A stretch of 64,000 bases of DNA, from positions 1-64,000 of the forward strand of contig NZ_PYAK01000022.1 of assembly GCF_003264365.1 (NCBI RefSeq), given 5' to 3'. The position numbers were made by a program, and so were the translations under genes. The notes beneath the pieces are model-generated. The model was not told the DNA's origin, did no database searches, and saw only the letters and a program-made list of their open reading frames with translations. Every line of letters begins with the position of its first letter. Positions within the stretch are counted from its first letter, which is position 1. Positions 6,747 through 14,860 of the stretch are shown in pieces. This stretch comes from Micromonospora noduli (GTDB lineage Bacteria; Actinomycetota; Actinomycetes; Mycobacteriales; Micromonosporaceae).

Positions 6747-9302
6747 GTGACGACCGTGAACCAGCCGGTCGACGTGCTGCTCAGCGATGGCAGCACCGTT
6801 CAGTTGCGACCGATCGACCCGGCCGACGCGCCGGGCATCGTGGCGATGCACAGCCGTTTCTCCGAGCGCACCCGCTACCTGCGGTACTTCTCGCCGTACC
6901 CGCGCATCCCGGAGCGGGATCTGATCCGTTTCGTCACAGTGGACCACCACGACCGGGAGGCGTTCGTGGTGCTGGCCGCCGACCAGATCGTCGCGGTCGG
7001 CCGGTACGAGCGGCTCGGCCCGCAGGCACCCGAGGCGGAGGTGGCCTTCGTGGTGGAGGACGCCTACCAGGGGCGTGGCATCGGCTCGGTGTTGATGGAG
7101 CACCTGGCCGACGCGGCCCGCCGCAACGACATCATGAGCTTCGTCGCGGAGGTGCTGCCGGCCAACGGGACGATGCTGCGGGTCTTCGCCGACTTCGGCT
7201 ACCAGGTCCAGCGCGAGTACGCCGACGGCGTGGTCCACCTGAGCTTTCCCATCGCGCCCACCGAGGCCAGCCTGGAGGTGCAGCGCGGCCGGGAGCATCG
7301 CACCGAGGCCCGCTCAATTGCCCGGCTGCTCGCCCCACGCGGCATCGTCGTCTACGGCGCCAGCGCCACCGGCCAGGGCGTCGGCGCGGCGGTGCTCGGG
7401 CACCTGCGCGACGGCGGGTTCACCGGTGCGGTGGTGCCGGTGCATCCGAGCGCGTCGACAGTGGCGGGGCTGCCCGCGTACCCCTCGGCGGTTGAGGCCG
7501 GGACTCCGGTGGACCTGGCGGTGGTGGCGGTCCCACCCGAGGCGGCGACAGCGGTGGTCGCCGACGCCGCCGCCGCCGGGGTGCACGGCCTGGTGGTCAT
7601 CTCGGCCGGCTTCGCCGAGGCCGGCGCCGAGGGCGCGGCCACCCAGCGGGCACTGGTCCGCGCGGCGCACGCCGCCGGCATGCGGGTCGTCGGCCCGAAC
7701 TGCCTGGGCGTGGCCAACACCAACCCGACGGTACGCCTCAACGCCACCCTCGCCCCGGCCTTGCCGCCGGCCGGCCGGGTCGGCATCTTCAGTCAGTCGG
7801 GTGCGTTCGGGGTGGCGCTGCTCGCCGAGGCGGACCGGCGGGGCCTCGGGCTGTCCAGCTTCGTCTCGGCCGGCAACCGGGCCGACGTCTCGGGAAACGA
7901 CCTCCTGCAGTACTGGCAGGACGACCCCGGCACCGACGTGATCATGCTCTACCTGGAGACCTTCGGGAACCCGCGCAAGTTCGCCCGGTTGGCCCGGCGG
8001 ATCGGCCGCGCCAAACCGGTCGTCGCGCTCGCCTCGCCGGCCCGCCCGCCCGGGGTCGGTGACGCCGCCGGGCCGGACGAGGTGGCGGTGGCGGCGCTCT
8101 TCGCCCAGTCCGGGGTGATTCGGGTGGACACCGTGCCGGAGCTGCTCGACGTGGGTGTGCTGCTGGCCAACCAGCCGTTGCCGGCCGGCGGCCGGGTCGG
8201 TGTGGTCGGCAACTCCTCGGCCCTCACCGGGCTCGCCGCGACCGCCTGCGCCGGGCACGGCCTGAGCGTGGCCGACGGTTACCCCCGCGACGTCGGGCCG
8301 AGCGCCGGTGCCGCCGAGTTCGCCGCCGCGCTCGCCGAGACGGCCGCCGACGAACGGGTGGACGCCCTGGTGGTGGTCTTCGCCCCGCCACTACCCGGCC
8401 AGCTCACCGAGGTGGACGCCGACGTGACCGCCGCCCTGCCGGCCGCCCTCGCGCTGGGCAAGCCGACAGTGGCGACGTTCCTGGTCGGGCGGCTGCGCCC
8501 GGGGGTGCCGGCGTACGGCGGCGTGGAGGAGGCGGTCCGCGCTCTCGCCCGCGCGCACCGCTACGCCGAGTGGCTTCGCCGCCCGCCCGGGGTGGCACCG
8601 GAGCTGCCCGACCTCGATCGGGCTGCCGCGCAGGCCGCGCTCCGGGCCGACGCCACCGACCCGGGTGCGCTGCTGGCCGCGTACGGCATCGACGTGGTGG
8701 CCTCGGTGTCCGTCGACTCGGTCGACGCTGCTGTCGACGCGGCGGCGCGGCTGGGCTTCCCCGTTGCGCTCAAGGCGGCCGCCCCCGGGCTGCGGCACCG
8801 GCTCGACCTCGGCGCGGTCCGGCTGGACCTGCCCGACGAGCCGACCCTCCGCCGGGCGTACGCCGACCTGGCGGCGACCTTCGGCGCGGACGCGCTGGTC
8901 CAGCCGATGGTCCCGCCCGGCGTGGCCTGCGTGGTGGAGGTGGTGGAAGACCCCGCGTTCGGGCCGGTGGTCGGCTTCGGCCTGGGTGGGGTCGCCACCG
9001 AGCTGCTCGGCGATCGGGCCTGGCGGGCGGTGCCGCTGACCGACCGGGACGCGGCCGAGCTGGTCGACGAGCCTCGGGCGGCGCCGCTGCTGCGCGGGCA
9101 CCGGGGGGCCGCGCCGGTCGACCGTGCGGCCCTGGCCGATCTGCTGCTGCGGGTGGGTCAGCTCGCCGACGAACAGCCCCGGGTGCGCTCGCTGACCCTC
9201 AACCCGGTGCTCGCCCGCCCGGATGGCATCTCGATCCTGCACGCGCAGGTAGGGGTGGGTGGCGTGGTCGCCCGCCCGGACACCGGCCCCCGCCGCCTGT
9301 GA
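6747..9302 (+). CDS. GNAT acetyltransferase fused to NDP-forming acyl-CoA synthetase-like domains (Pat-type protein acyltransferase)
   Basis: 851 residues. Residues ~15-170 are a GNAT domain with the acetyl-CoA loop QGRGIG. From ~190 there is a CoA-binding Rossmann domain (VVYGASATGQGVGAAV), then succinyl-CoA-synthetase-like domains (GIFSQSGAFGVALL, YLETFGNPRKFARLAR) and a C-terminal ATP-grasp segment (~630-850). GNAT at the N-terminus of such a fusion is the order described for Streptomyces PatA. The conserved phospho-histidine segment (usually S-H-T-G-A-L) is not present near residues 430-445, where the sequence reads PARPPGVGDAAG. The synthetase part is therefore probably a regulatory ligand sensor, as in Salmonella Pat. 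GTG start with GGGGGAGGG upstream; probably co-transcribed with acuC. Confidence 0.88.
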   Translation: MTTVNQPVDVLLSDGSTVQLRPIDPADAPGIVAMHSRFSERTRYLRYFSPYPRIPERDLIRFVTVDHHDREAFVVLAADQIVAVGRYERLGPQAPEAEVAFVVEDAYQGRGIGSVLMEHLADAARRNDIMSFVAEVLPANGTMLRVFADFGYQVQREYADGVVHLSFPIAPTEASLEVQRGREHRTEARSIARLLAPRGIVVYGASATGQGVGAAVLGHLRDGGFTGAVVPVHPSASTVAGLPAYPSAVEAGTPVDLAVVAVPPEAATAVVADAAAAGVHGLVVISAGFAEAGAEGAATQRALVRAAHAAGMRVVGPNCLGVANTNPTVRLNATLAPALPPAGRVGIFSQSGAFGVALLAEADRRGLGLSSFVSAGNRADVSGNDLLQYWQDDPGTDVIMLYLETFGNPRKFARLARRIGRAKPVVALASPARPPGVGDAAGPDEVAVAALFAQSGVIRVDTVPELLDVGVLLANQPLPAGGRVGVVGNSSALTGLAATACAGHGLSVADGYPRDVGPSAGAAEFAAALAETAADERVDALVVVFAPPLPGQLTEVDADVTAALPAALALGKPTVATFLVGRLRPGVPAYGGVEEAVRALARAHRYAEWLRRPPGVAPELPDLDRAAAQAALRADATDPGALLAAYGIDVVASVSVDSVDAAVDAAARLGFPVALKAAAPGLRHRLDLGAVRLDLPDEPTLRRAYADLAATFGADALVQPMVPPGVACVVEVVEDPAFGPVVGFGLGGVATELLGDRAWRAVPLTDRDAAELVDEPRAAPLLRGHRGAAPVDRAALADLLLRVGQLADEQPRVRSLTLNPVLARPDGISILHAQVGVGGVVARPDTGPRRL

Positions 9303-9311
9303 GGGTGCCGG

Positions 9312-9719
9312 TCAGGCGCGGCTGGAGATCTGCTGGACGCCCCAGGTGTTGCCGTCCGGGTCGGCGAAGAAGACGAAGCCGACGTTGTCCAGCGGATCCG
9401 GCACCGGCCGGGGGTTCTGACCCACCACCTGGATCTCGCTGACCTCCACACCCCGCCCGACCAGCTCCTCGTGGGCCCGCTTCAGGTCGGGCACCACCAG
9501 TTGCAGGCCCTTGAGTGAGCCGGGCGCCATCTGCGGGACGACGCCCTTACCGATCACGATCGAGCAGCCCGAGCCGGGCGGCGTCAGCTGGACGATGCGC
9601 GCGTCGTCATTGATGACGGTGTCGTGGTCCACCGTGAAGCCGAGCTGGTCGGCGTAGAACTTCTTCGCCCGCTCCACATCGGAGACCGGCACGATCACCA
9701 CTTCGAGTGTCCAGTTCAT
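9312..9719 (-). CDS. VOC (glyoxalase/bleomycin resistance) family protein
   Basis: 135 residues forming two beta-alpha-beta-beta-beta modules: EVVIVPVSDVERAKKFYADQLGF in the first and NVGFVFFADPDGNTWGVQQ in the second, the usual single VOC domain. These proteins dimerise and often bind a metal or small ligands; the substrate is unknown. The ATG at 9719 overlaps the stop codon of the upstream SRPBCC gene by four bases (ATGA). It is therefore the last gene of an ArsR-SRPBCC-VOC operon, a common actinobacterial trio. Confidence 0.88.
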   Translation of the reverse strand: MNWTLEVVIVPVSDVERAKKFYADQLGFTVDHDTVINDDARIVQLTPPGSGCSIVIGKGVVPQMAPGSLKGLQLVVPDLKRAHEELVGRGVEVSEIQVVGQNPRPVPDPLDNVGFVFFADPDGNTWGVQQISSRA

Positions 9720-10222
9720 GGTTGCTCTCCTCGTATCGTCGTTGTGGATCGCAGCAGGTCGGCGAGCCGCGTGTAGCTCTGCCCGACCCCTCGGGTCATC
9801 GGGTAGCGCAGCACTGTGTCCCGCCCCTTCGCGGTGGCGTAGAGCAGCGTGGTGGTGACCGTCGTCCGACCGGCCAGTTCGGTGAACTCGTGGCTGACCA
9901 GCGTCTCGCCCGGATAGGACTGGTCGTCGAACAGCTCGGTGCAGGCCAGCCGGTGCGGTGGCTCGATCTGCCGGTAGACCCCAGCCTGGACCATCTGCGC
10001 ACCCTCCGGGCCCTGCGACACGAACCGCCACCGTCCACCGATCCGCAGGTCGACGTCGCACTCCGTCAGCCTCCAGCCACGCGCGCCGTACCACCGGGTC
10101 AGCAGTTCGGGTCGGGTGAAGGCGGCGAACACCAGCTGTGCCGGTGCCTCGAACAGCCGACTCAACACGATCTCCCGATCACCCGGGGTGTGGACGACGA
10201 GCGGATCATCGAGGTTGGTCAA
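9716..10222 (-). CDS. SRPBCC / AHSA1 domain protein
   Basis: 168 residues. The START-like AHSA1 fold is indicated by REIVLSRLFEAPAQLVFAAFTRPELLTRWYG near the N-terminus, a GGRWRF strand, and a FTELAGRTTVTTTLLY segment. AHSA1-type proteins of this size usually bind hydrophobic ligands and are commonly encoded next to ArsR regulators; the ligand is unknown. Start and stop codons overlap both neighbours by four bases (with arsR at 10219-10222 and with the VOC gene at 9716-9719), so translation of the three genes is coupled. Confidence 0.87.
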   Translation of the reverse strand: MTNLDDPLVVHTPGDREIVLSRLFEAPAQLVFAAFTRPELLTRWYGARGWRLTECDVDLRIGGRWRFVSQGPEGAQMVQAGVYRQIEPPHRLACTELFDDQSYPGETLVSHEFTELAGRTTVTTTLLYATAKGRDTVLRYPMTRGVGQSYTRLADLLRSTTTIRGEQP

Positions 10223-10599
10223 CCGCCCGTTCCGTTCGGTCTGGCGGGTCGACGCTCGGTGCCGGTGCGGTCGACGGACTGGAGTTCGTCGAGCAGTGCG
10301 TCGAGGCGTTGGTAGCTTTCCGCCCAGTAGTCGCGGTAGTCGGCGAGCCAGGCTGTCGCCTCCCGCAGCGGTCGGGCCTCCAGGCGGCAGGGTCGGCGCT
10401 GGGCGTCCCGCCCCCGGCTGACGAGGCCAGCGCGTTCCAGCACCTTGAGGTGCTTGGAGATGGCCGGCTGGCTCATCGCGAAGGGTGCTGCCAGCTCTGT
10501 CACTGTCGCCTCCCCGGCCGCGAGCCGGGCGAGGATGGCCCGCCGGGTCGGGTCGGCCAGCGCCGCGAAGGTCGCGTCCAGCAGTTCGGTGCCCACCAC
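10219..10599 (-). CDS. ArsR family transcriptional regulator (non-metal subgroup)
   Basis: 126 residues with a winged helix: FAALADPTRRAILARLA, then FAMSQPAISKHLKVLERAGL as the recognition helix. There is no CXC metal motif in the recognition helix, so this belongs to the SRPBCC-linked ArsR group rather than the arsenic/cadmium sensors. The start is GTG 10599 (a second GTG follows immediately), with AGGAGG upstream. The gene heads the operon and is preceded by a double palindromic operator overlapping a good promoter, so negative autoregulation is likely. Confidence 0.88.
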   Translation of the reverse strand: MVGTELLDATFAALADPTRRAILARLAAGEATVTELAAPFAMSQPAISKHLKVLERAGLVSRGRDAQRRPCRLEARPLREATAWLADYRDYWAESYQRLDALLDELQSVDRTGTERRPARPNGTGG

Positions 10600-10603
10600 G
10601 TAT

Positions 10604-10635
10604 AACCTCCTGGTTTTATAACCACATGGTTTTTA
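10604..10635 (-). promoter_or_regulatory. Tandem operator (two AACC-N4-GGTT repeats)
   Basis: Two inverted repeats, AACC-TCCT-GGTT at 10604-10615 and AACC-ACAT-GGTT at 10620-10631, are spaced exactly 16 bp apart and share the downstream TTTAT. They lie between the -10 region and the start codon of the arsR operon, and the proximal one overlaps the Shine-Dalgarno sequence. This is the geometry expected for a dimeric ArsR repressor binding two sites. Confidence 0.65.
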
Positions 10636-10658
10636 TCGTGGATGGGGTCGCCGGTCAA
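10630..10658 (-). promoter_or_regulatory. Sigma70-type promoter of the arsR operon
   Basis: On the minus strand TTGACC (10658-10653) is followed by exactly 17 bases and then TAAAAA (10635-10630). The -10 region abuts the operator repeats. Confidence 0.5.
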
Positions 10659-10670
10659 GCACTTCGACAG

Positions 10671-10707
10671 CACGGAAGGCCCCGGCGAACCGCCGGGGCC
10701 TTCCGTG
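10671..10707 (-). terminator. Hairpin terminator or insulator between arsR promoter and sigma gene end
   Basis: A perfect 17-bp stem (CACGGAAGGCCCCGGCG and its complement) with a 3-base loop lies immediately downstream of the sigma factor stop codon. It would end the sigma transcript before the arsR promoter. Confidence 0.75.
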
Positions 10708-10719
10708 GGAACCGGTGCG

Positions 10720-11736
10720 TCAGCAGGCGTACGCCTCCAGGCGCTGGGCCCGCTCCGGGGCGCGCAGCTTCAGCAGCGTCACCTTCTCGATCTGCCGGAT
10801 CCGCTCCCGGGACAGGCCGAACTCCCGGCCGACCTCGTCCAGGGTGCGCTGGCGGCCGTCGTCCAGGCCGAACCGGAGGCGGATGACCGCCTGTTCCCGC
10901 TGGGACAGGGTGGAGAGCACGATGCTGACCTCGTTGCGCAGCTCGCCCTGGGCGGCGGCGTCGCCCGGCTCGGTGCGCGGGTCCACCGAGGCCACGAAGT
11001 CGCCGAGCGCGCTCTCACCGTCGTCGCCGACGGCCTGGTCCAGGCTGACCGGTTCCCGGTCGTAGGAGATCAGCTCGATGACCTGGATCTCGGGGATCTC
11101 CAGTGCGCGGGCCACCTCGGCGACCGTCGGCTCGCGGCCCAGCGTCACCGCCAGTTCGCGGCGGGCCCGAACCATCCGGTTGACCTGCTCGACCATGTGC
11201 ACGGGGATGCGGATGGTGCGGGCCTGGTCGGCCATGGCGCGGGTGATGGCCTGTCGGATCCACCAGGTGGCGTACGTGGAGAACTTGTAGCCCTTGGCGT
11301 AGTCGAATTTCTCCACCGCCCGGATCAGACCGAGGTTGCCCTCCTGAATCAGGTCGAGAAACGCCATGCCACGGCCGGTGTAGCGCTTGGCGATGCTGAC
11401 CACCAGCCGCAGGTTCGCCTCCAACAGGTGGTCCTTGGCCGCCCGACCCTCCGCGACGATCAGCTCCAGGTCGGCTCGCAGCTCCGCGGAGACCGGGGTG
11501 CAGGTGGCCAGCTTCTCGTCGGCGAACAGGCCGGCCTCGATGCGCCGGGCCAGGTCGACCTCCTGCGCGGCGGTCAGCAGCTTCGTCCGGCCGATTCCGT
11601 TGAGGTAGGCCCGGACCAGGTCGGTGGAGATGCCGCGCTCGTCGGTGGCGTCCAGCTCGACGAGGGCCTCGGGGGCTCCGTCAGTGTCGGTAGTGGTAGC
11701 CGGGCGCGTCCGGTGTTCCGTCATCTGAAGGACCAT
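10720..11736 (-). CDS. sigB: RNA polymerase sigma factor, group 2 (SigB-like)
   Basis: 338 residues. All core sigma70 regions are present: region 1.2 (LVRAYLNGIGRTKLLTAAQEVDLARRI), region 2 (LRLVVSIAKRYTGRGMAFLDLIQEG and the KFSTYATWWIRQAI segment), region 3 and a region 4.2 helix-turn-helix (TLDEVGREFGLSRERIRQIE). The long N-terminal extension of the principal factor is missing, so it is a group-2 factor like mycobacterial SigB or streptomycete HrdA/C/D. ATG 11736 has GGGGAG upstream; a second ATG four codons later is possible. The 200 bp encoding region 2 is about 96% identical to sigA. It ends at a strong hairpin. Confidence 0.9.
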   Translation of the reverse strand: MVLQMTEHRTRPATTTDTDGAPEALVELDATDERGISTDLVRAYLNGIGRTKLLTAAQEVDLARRIEAGLFADEKLATCTPVSAELRADLELIVAEGRAAKDHLLEANLRLVVSIAKRYTGRGMAFLDLIQEGNLGLIRAVEKFDYAKGYKFSTYATWWIRQAITRAMADQARTIRIPVHMVEQVNRMVRARRELAVTLGREPTVAEVARALEIPEIQVIELISYDREPVSLDQAVGDDGESALGDFVASVDPRTEPGDAAAQGELRNEVSIVLSTLSQREQAVIRLRFGLDDGRQRTLDEVGREFGLSRERIRQIEKVTLLKLRAPERAQRLEAYAC

Positions 11737-11968
11737 CTCTGTCTCTCCCCGTTTCCACGTCGTGCCGTGTTCCCGGCCCAGTGGCGCCGGTGTGAACAAC
11801 AGCTTGGCGGGCGGGGCGTAAAACGGGAGTGAGGCGATCGGGCACCCGACAGGAATCGCGTCGGATCGCTGGTGCGGTGTGTCACCGGAGTGTGTGGTTG
11901 CCCGCCCCGGCTACGTTGCGGACGGCCGGCCATCTCTGGTCGGCCGGAAACGACAGTTGGAGGACGGT
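11737..11968. other. Divergent intergenic region, sigma factor / spo0M
   Basis: 232 bases between divergent starts. It must hold promoters for both genes. A TACGTT hexamer (about 11912-11917) could be a -10 box for the plus-strand gene; no convincing -35 or operator was found. Confidence 0.4.
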
Positions 11969-12757
11969 GTGGTCTTCAAGCGGCTCATGAAGGCGATGGG
12001 CGTCGGTGGTCCGTCGGTGGAGACGGTGCTGGCCAACGCGAACTGCCGCCCTGGCGGCCAGCTGGAGGGCCGGATCCAGGTGCTGGGCGGCGACCACCAG
12101 GTCGACATCGACCACGTCGCCCTCGGCCTGGTCACCCGGGTCGAGGTGGAGAGCGGCGACAACGACTACGACACCACTCAGGAGTTCCACCGCCAGCAGG
12201 TCACCGGCGCGTTCCGGCTGGAGCCGGGGCAGCGCTACGACCTTCCGTTCCGCTTCGACGTGCCGTGGGAGACACCGGTCACCGAGCTGTACGGGCAGCA
12301 CCTGCACGGAATGACGATGGGCCTGCGTACCGAGCTGGAAGTAGCCCGCGCGGTCGACAAGGGTGACCTGGACGCCGTGTCGGTGCACCCGCTACCGGCG
12401 CAGGAGCGACTGCTGGACGCGCTGCTGCGGCTGGGCTTCCGGTTCGCGCGCGCCGATGTGGAACGTGGTCACATCTACGGCGTACGCCAGACGTTGCCGT
12501 TCTACCAGGAGATCGAGTTCAGCCCGGCACCGCAGTACGCCCGCTCGATCAACCAGTTGGAGGTCACCTTCATCGCCGACGCGCAGCAGATGCAGGTGGT
12601 GCTGGAGGTCGACAAGCGCGGTGGTGTCTTCACCGAGGGCCGGGACGCCTTCGGCCGGTTCACTGTCGATCACGCCACCGCCGACCGCACCGACTGGACC
12701 GCCGAACTCGACAACTGGCTCCGCCAGTCCCTGTCCCGCCGAGGCCTCTTCTCCTAA
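11969..12757 (+). CDS. Spo0M-like sporulation-control protein
   Basis: 262 residues with an arrestin-like beta-sandwich pattern typical of Spo0M: an FKRLMKAMGVGGPSVETVL opening, a G-G-x-LEGRIQVLGGDHQVDIDHVALGL strand set and DLPFRFDVPWETPVT, then a second domain (YGVRQTLPFYQEIEF). In Bacillus, Spo0M modulates sporulation entry; actinobacterial homologues are common and their role is not established. The start GTG 11969 has TTGGAGG five bases upstream. It converges on dtd, and the shared 3' region carries a 19-bp perfect inverted repeat. Confidence 0.85.
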   Translation: MVFKRLMKAMGVGGPSVETVLANANCRPGGQLEGRIQVLGGDHQVDIDHVALGLVTRVEVESGDNDYDTTQEFHRQQVTGAFRLEPGQRYDLPFRFDVPWETPVTELYGQHLHGMTMGLRTELEVARAVDKGDLDAVSVHPLPAQERLLDALLRLGFRFARADVERGHIYGVRQTLPFYQEIEFSPAPQYARSINQLEVTFIADAQQMQVVLEVDKRGGVFTEGRDAFGRFTVDHATADRTDWTAELDNWLRQSLSRRGLFS

Positions 12758-12783
12758 CCCCCACTACCCCCACCCCACCCCGG

Positions 12784-12839
12784 TGATCAAGAGGTTTGCG
12801 TCATCTTGAGCCCGGATCCTGACGCAAACCTCTTGATCA
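12784..12839. terminator. Long perfect inverted repeat between convergent genes (probable bidirectional terminator and dispersed repeat)
   Basis: TGATCAAGAGGTTTGCGTC (12784-12802) and its exact complement (12821-12839) form a 19-bp stem around an 18-base loop. It is less GC-rich than its surroundings and sits in a C-rich tract. Its context resembles the hairpin at 56361-56411, so it may be a genus-specific dispersed palindrome reused as a terminator. Confidence 0.7.
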
Positions 12840-12849
12840 GCGCTGCTGG

Positions 12850-13272
12850 TTAGAGGTCCAGGAGGAGGGTTTGGGGGCCGATGTTGGTGCTCTCCACCAG
12901 CATGTGGGTGCGGAAGCGACCGGTCTCCACCTTCGCTCCCCGTTCGCGTAGGGCGTCGACCACCGCTGTCACCAGTGGCTCGGCGACCTCGGCGGGGGCG
13001 GCGGCGGTCCAGCTCGGTCGGCGGCCCTTGCGGACATCGCCGTAGAGGGTGAACTGGCTGACCACCAGGATCGGCGCGCCGGTGTCGGCGGCGGACCGCT
13101 CACCGTCGAGGATGCGTACCTCGTGCACCTTGCGGGCCATCGTCTGAGCGGTCTCCGCGGTGTCGGAGTGGGTCACGCCGAGCAGCACCAGCAGGCCGTT
13201 CTCGATGGCGCCGACCACCTCGCCGTCCACCGTCACGCTGGCCCGCCCGACGGTCTGCACCACCGCTCGCAT
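12850..13272 (-). CDS. dtd: D-aminoacyl-tRNA deacylase
   Basis: 140 residues, full family length. It begins MRAVVQTVGRASVTVDGEVVG and contains the two cross-dimer motifs of DTD: SQFTLYGD and, near the C-terminus, NIGPQT (NxGPxT form). The enzyme hydrolyses D-aminoacyl and mischarged glycyl-tRNA, protecting translation. Its ATG overlaps the TGA of the upstream methyltransferase gene by one base (TGATG), so the two are co-transcribed and coupled. It converges on spo0M across the long hairpin. Confidence 0.95.
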   Translation of the reverse strand: MRAVVQTVGRASVTVDGEVVGAIENGLLVLLGVTHSDTAETAQTMARKVHEVRILDGERSAADTGAPILVVSQFTLYGDVRKGRRPSWTAAAPAEVAEPLVTAVVDALRERGAKVETGRFRTHMLVESTNIGPQTLLLDL

Positions 13273-14756
13273 CAGGCGCTCACCGGCTCGATGAAGCCGC
13301 GCTCCACCAGGTGCGCCACGATCGGGCCGGCGGCCTCGGCCATCTCGTCGGGCTCGACGTCGTGCGCGGCGGCGAGCAGGGCGAGCTGGTCACGCAGCGG
13401 CAGCCGGCCGTCGGCGCCGCCGACCAGCGCCAGCACCAGCGGGTCGATCTCCTCGGTCCAGCGCAGGCCGTGCGGCATCGCGAGGACCTGCCGGTTAACC
13501 CCCCAGCCCTCGTCGCCCATGGTGGCCTCCTGTCGCAGCTGGAGGCCCTCGGCGGCCCGGTAGCGCTCGGCGAGCAACGCCTCGGTGTCGCGTACCCGGA
13601 GAAAGTCCTGGCGGTCGAACCAGGCGGCGACCTGGTCGCCCAGCGGTGGCTGCACCCGCTGGCGCAGATCCTCCACCCGGACCACCGGGTCGGCGTGCCC
13701 GCTCCGACGCAGTGACACGATGCCGAAGCCGATGCCCTCCACCTTGTGCGCGTCGAACCAGTCCAGCCAGGCGGCCATCCGCTGCGGGTCGGCGGTCTCG
13801 CCGACGTCGGTGAGCCACAGGTCGACGTACGCCATCGGGTCGGCCACCTCGCGCTGGATCACCCAGGCGTCCAGGTCGGTCCCGGCGAACCAGCCGGCCA
13901 CCCGCTCGTCCCACTCCTCGCCGGCGACGTGCACCCAGTTCGCCAGGTACTGCATGGTGCCGCCCTCGGTGAGCAGGCCCGGGGCGGCGGCGGCCAGTTC
14001 GGCGCCGATCGCGTCACCGACCCGGCCGGAGTCGCGGTACACGTGCGTGGTCGTGCCCGGGCCGACCACGAACGGTGGGTTGCTCACCACCAGGTCGAAC
14101 CGCCGACCGGCCACCGGGGCGACCAGGTCGCCGCGGAGCAGCTCCCAGTCCTGACCGTTGAGGGCGGCGGTGGTCGCGGCGAAGCGCAGTGCCCGCTCGG
14201 AGAGGTCGGTGGCGGTCACCGACCTGGCGTGGGTGCCCAGGTGCAGGGCCTGGATGCCGGAGCCGGTGCCCAGGTCCAGTGCGGTGTCGACCGGCCGGCG
14301 CATTGTCGCGCCGATCAGGGTGTGGGTCGCCCCGCCGACGCCGAGGACGTGCTCGGCGTGCAACGGGCGACCCGGGCGGGCACTGGCCGGCACGTCGGCG
14401 AGCACCCACCAGTCCTCGCCGTACGGCTCCAGGTCGATGCCGGCACGCAGGCCGTCGCCGTACCGCTCGACCAGCCCGCCGGCCAGGGCCTCGGCCAGGC
14501 TCAGTGGCGCCAGCGCGGCGGTCACCGCCGCCTCCGACTCGGTCTGGGCGCAGATGAACAGCCGGATCAGGGTGCCGAGCGGGTCGCCGTCCCCGGTGGC
14601 CAGCAGCGCGGCCCGGTAGTCGTTGCGGGCGACAGCCGCGGTCGCCTGGGCGCCCAGCCGCTCGGCGATGCCGTGACTGGTGAATCCGGTCCGGGTCAGT
14701 GCGGTGCGCAGCGCGTCGACGCCGGCGGGGGAGAGCAGCATGTCGTGTTCGTCCAC
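13272..14756 (-). CDS. Class I SAM-dependent methyltransferase (N5-glutamine / RsmC-like)
   Basis: 494 residues in three parts. The N-terminal ~140 residues (DUF7059-like by recollection) precede a Rossmann methyltransferase core with motif I DLGTGSGIQALHLG (~155) and the N6/N5-type motif VVSNPPFVVG (~224). A C-terminal region of ~200 residues follows, possibly a substrate-binding domain. The NPPF motif is typical of enzymes that methylate exocyclic nitrogens of nucleic acid bases or protein glutamine; which applies is not decidable. GTG 14756 lies six bases after CAGGAT with no ribosome-binding site. The divergent glycosylase-like gene has the same CAGGAT box seven bases before its ATG. Confidence 0.82.
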   Translation of the reverse strand: MDEHDMLLSPAGVDALRTALTRTGFTSHGIAERLGAQATAAVARNDYRAALLATGDGDPLGTLIRLFICAQTESEAAVTAALAPLSLAEALAGGLVERYGDGLRAGIDLEPYGEDWWVLADVPASARPGRPLHAEHVLGVGGATHTLIGATMRRPVDTALDLGTGSGIQALHLGTHARSVTATDLSERALRFAATTAALNGQDWELLRGDLVAPVAGRRFDLVVSNPPFVVGPGTTTHVYRDSGRVGDAIGAELAAAAPGLLTEGGTMQYLANWVHVAGEEWDERVAGWFAGTDLDAWVIQREVADPMAYVDLWLTDVGETADPQRMAAWLDWFDAHKVEGIGFGIVSLRRSGHADPVVRVEDLRQRVQPPLGDQVAAWFDRQDFLRVRDTEALLAERYRAAEGLQLRQEATMGDEGWGVNRQVLAMPHGLRWTEEIDPLVLALVGGADGRLPLRDQLALLAAAHDVEPDEMAEAAGPIVAHLVERGFIEPVSA

Positions 14757-14860
14757 CCCGACATCCTGCCTCCCGTTGGGTCCCGGGTCAGCGTCACCCG
14801 CCGGAAGGTGTCGGAGCGTCGGTGTCCGCCCGGTTCGGTACGCCAGGCAGGATGGTCCGC

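Noticed and set aside
4872..7298. 808-codon minus-strand frame
   Set aside because: Antisense to the rhodanese, acuC and pat genes; no family motif.
9294..9318. CGCCTG/CAGGCG inverted repeat between pat and the VOC gene
   Set aside because: A 6-bp stem with a 13-base loop in GC-rich DNA is expected by chance.
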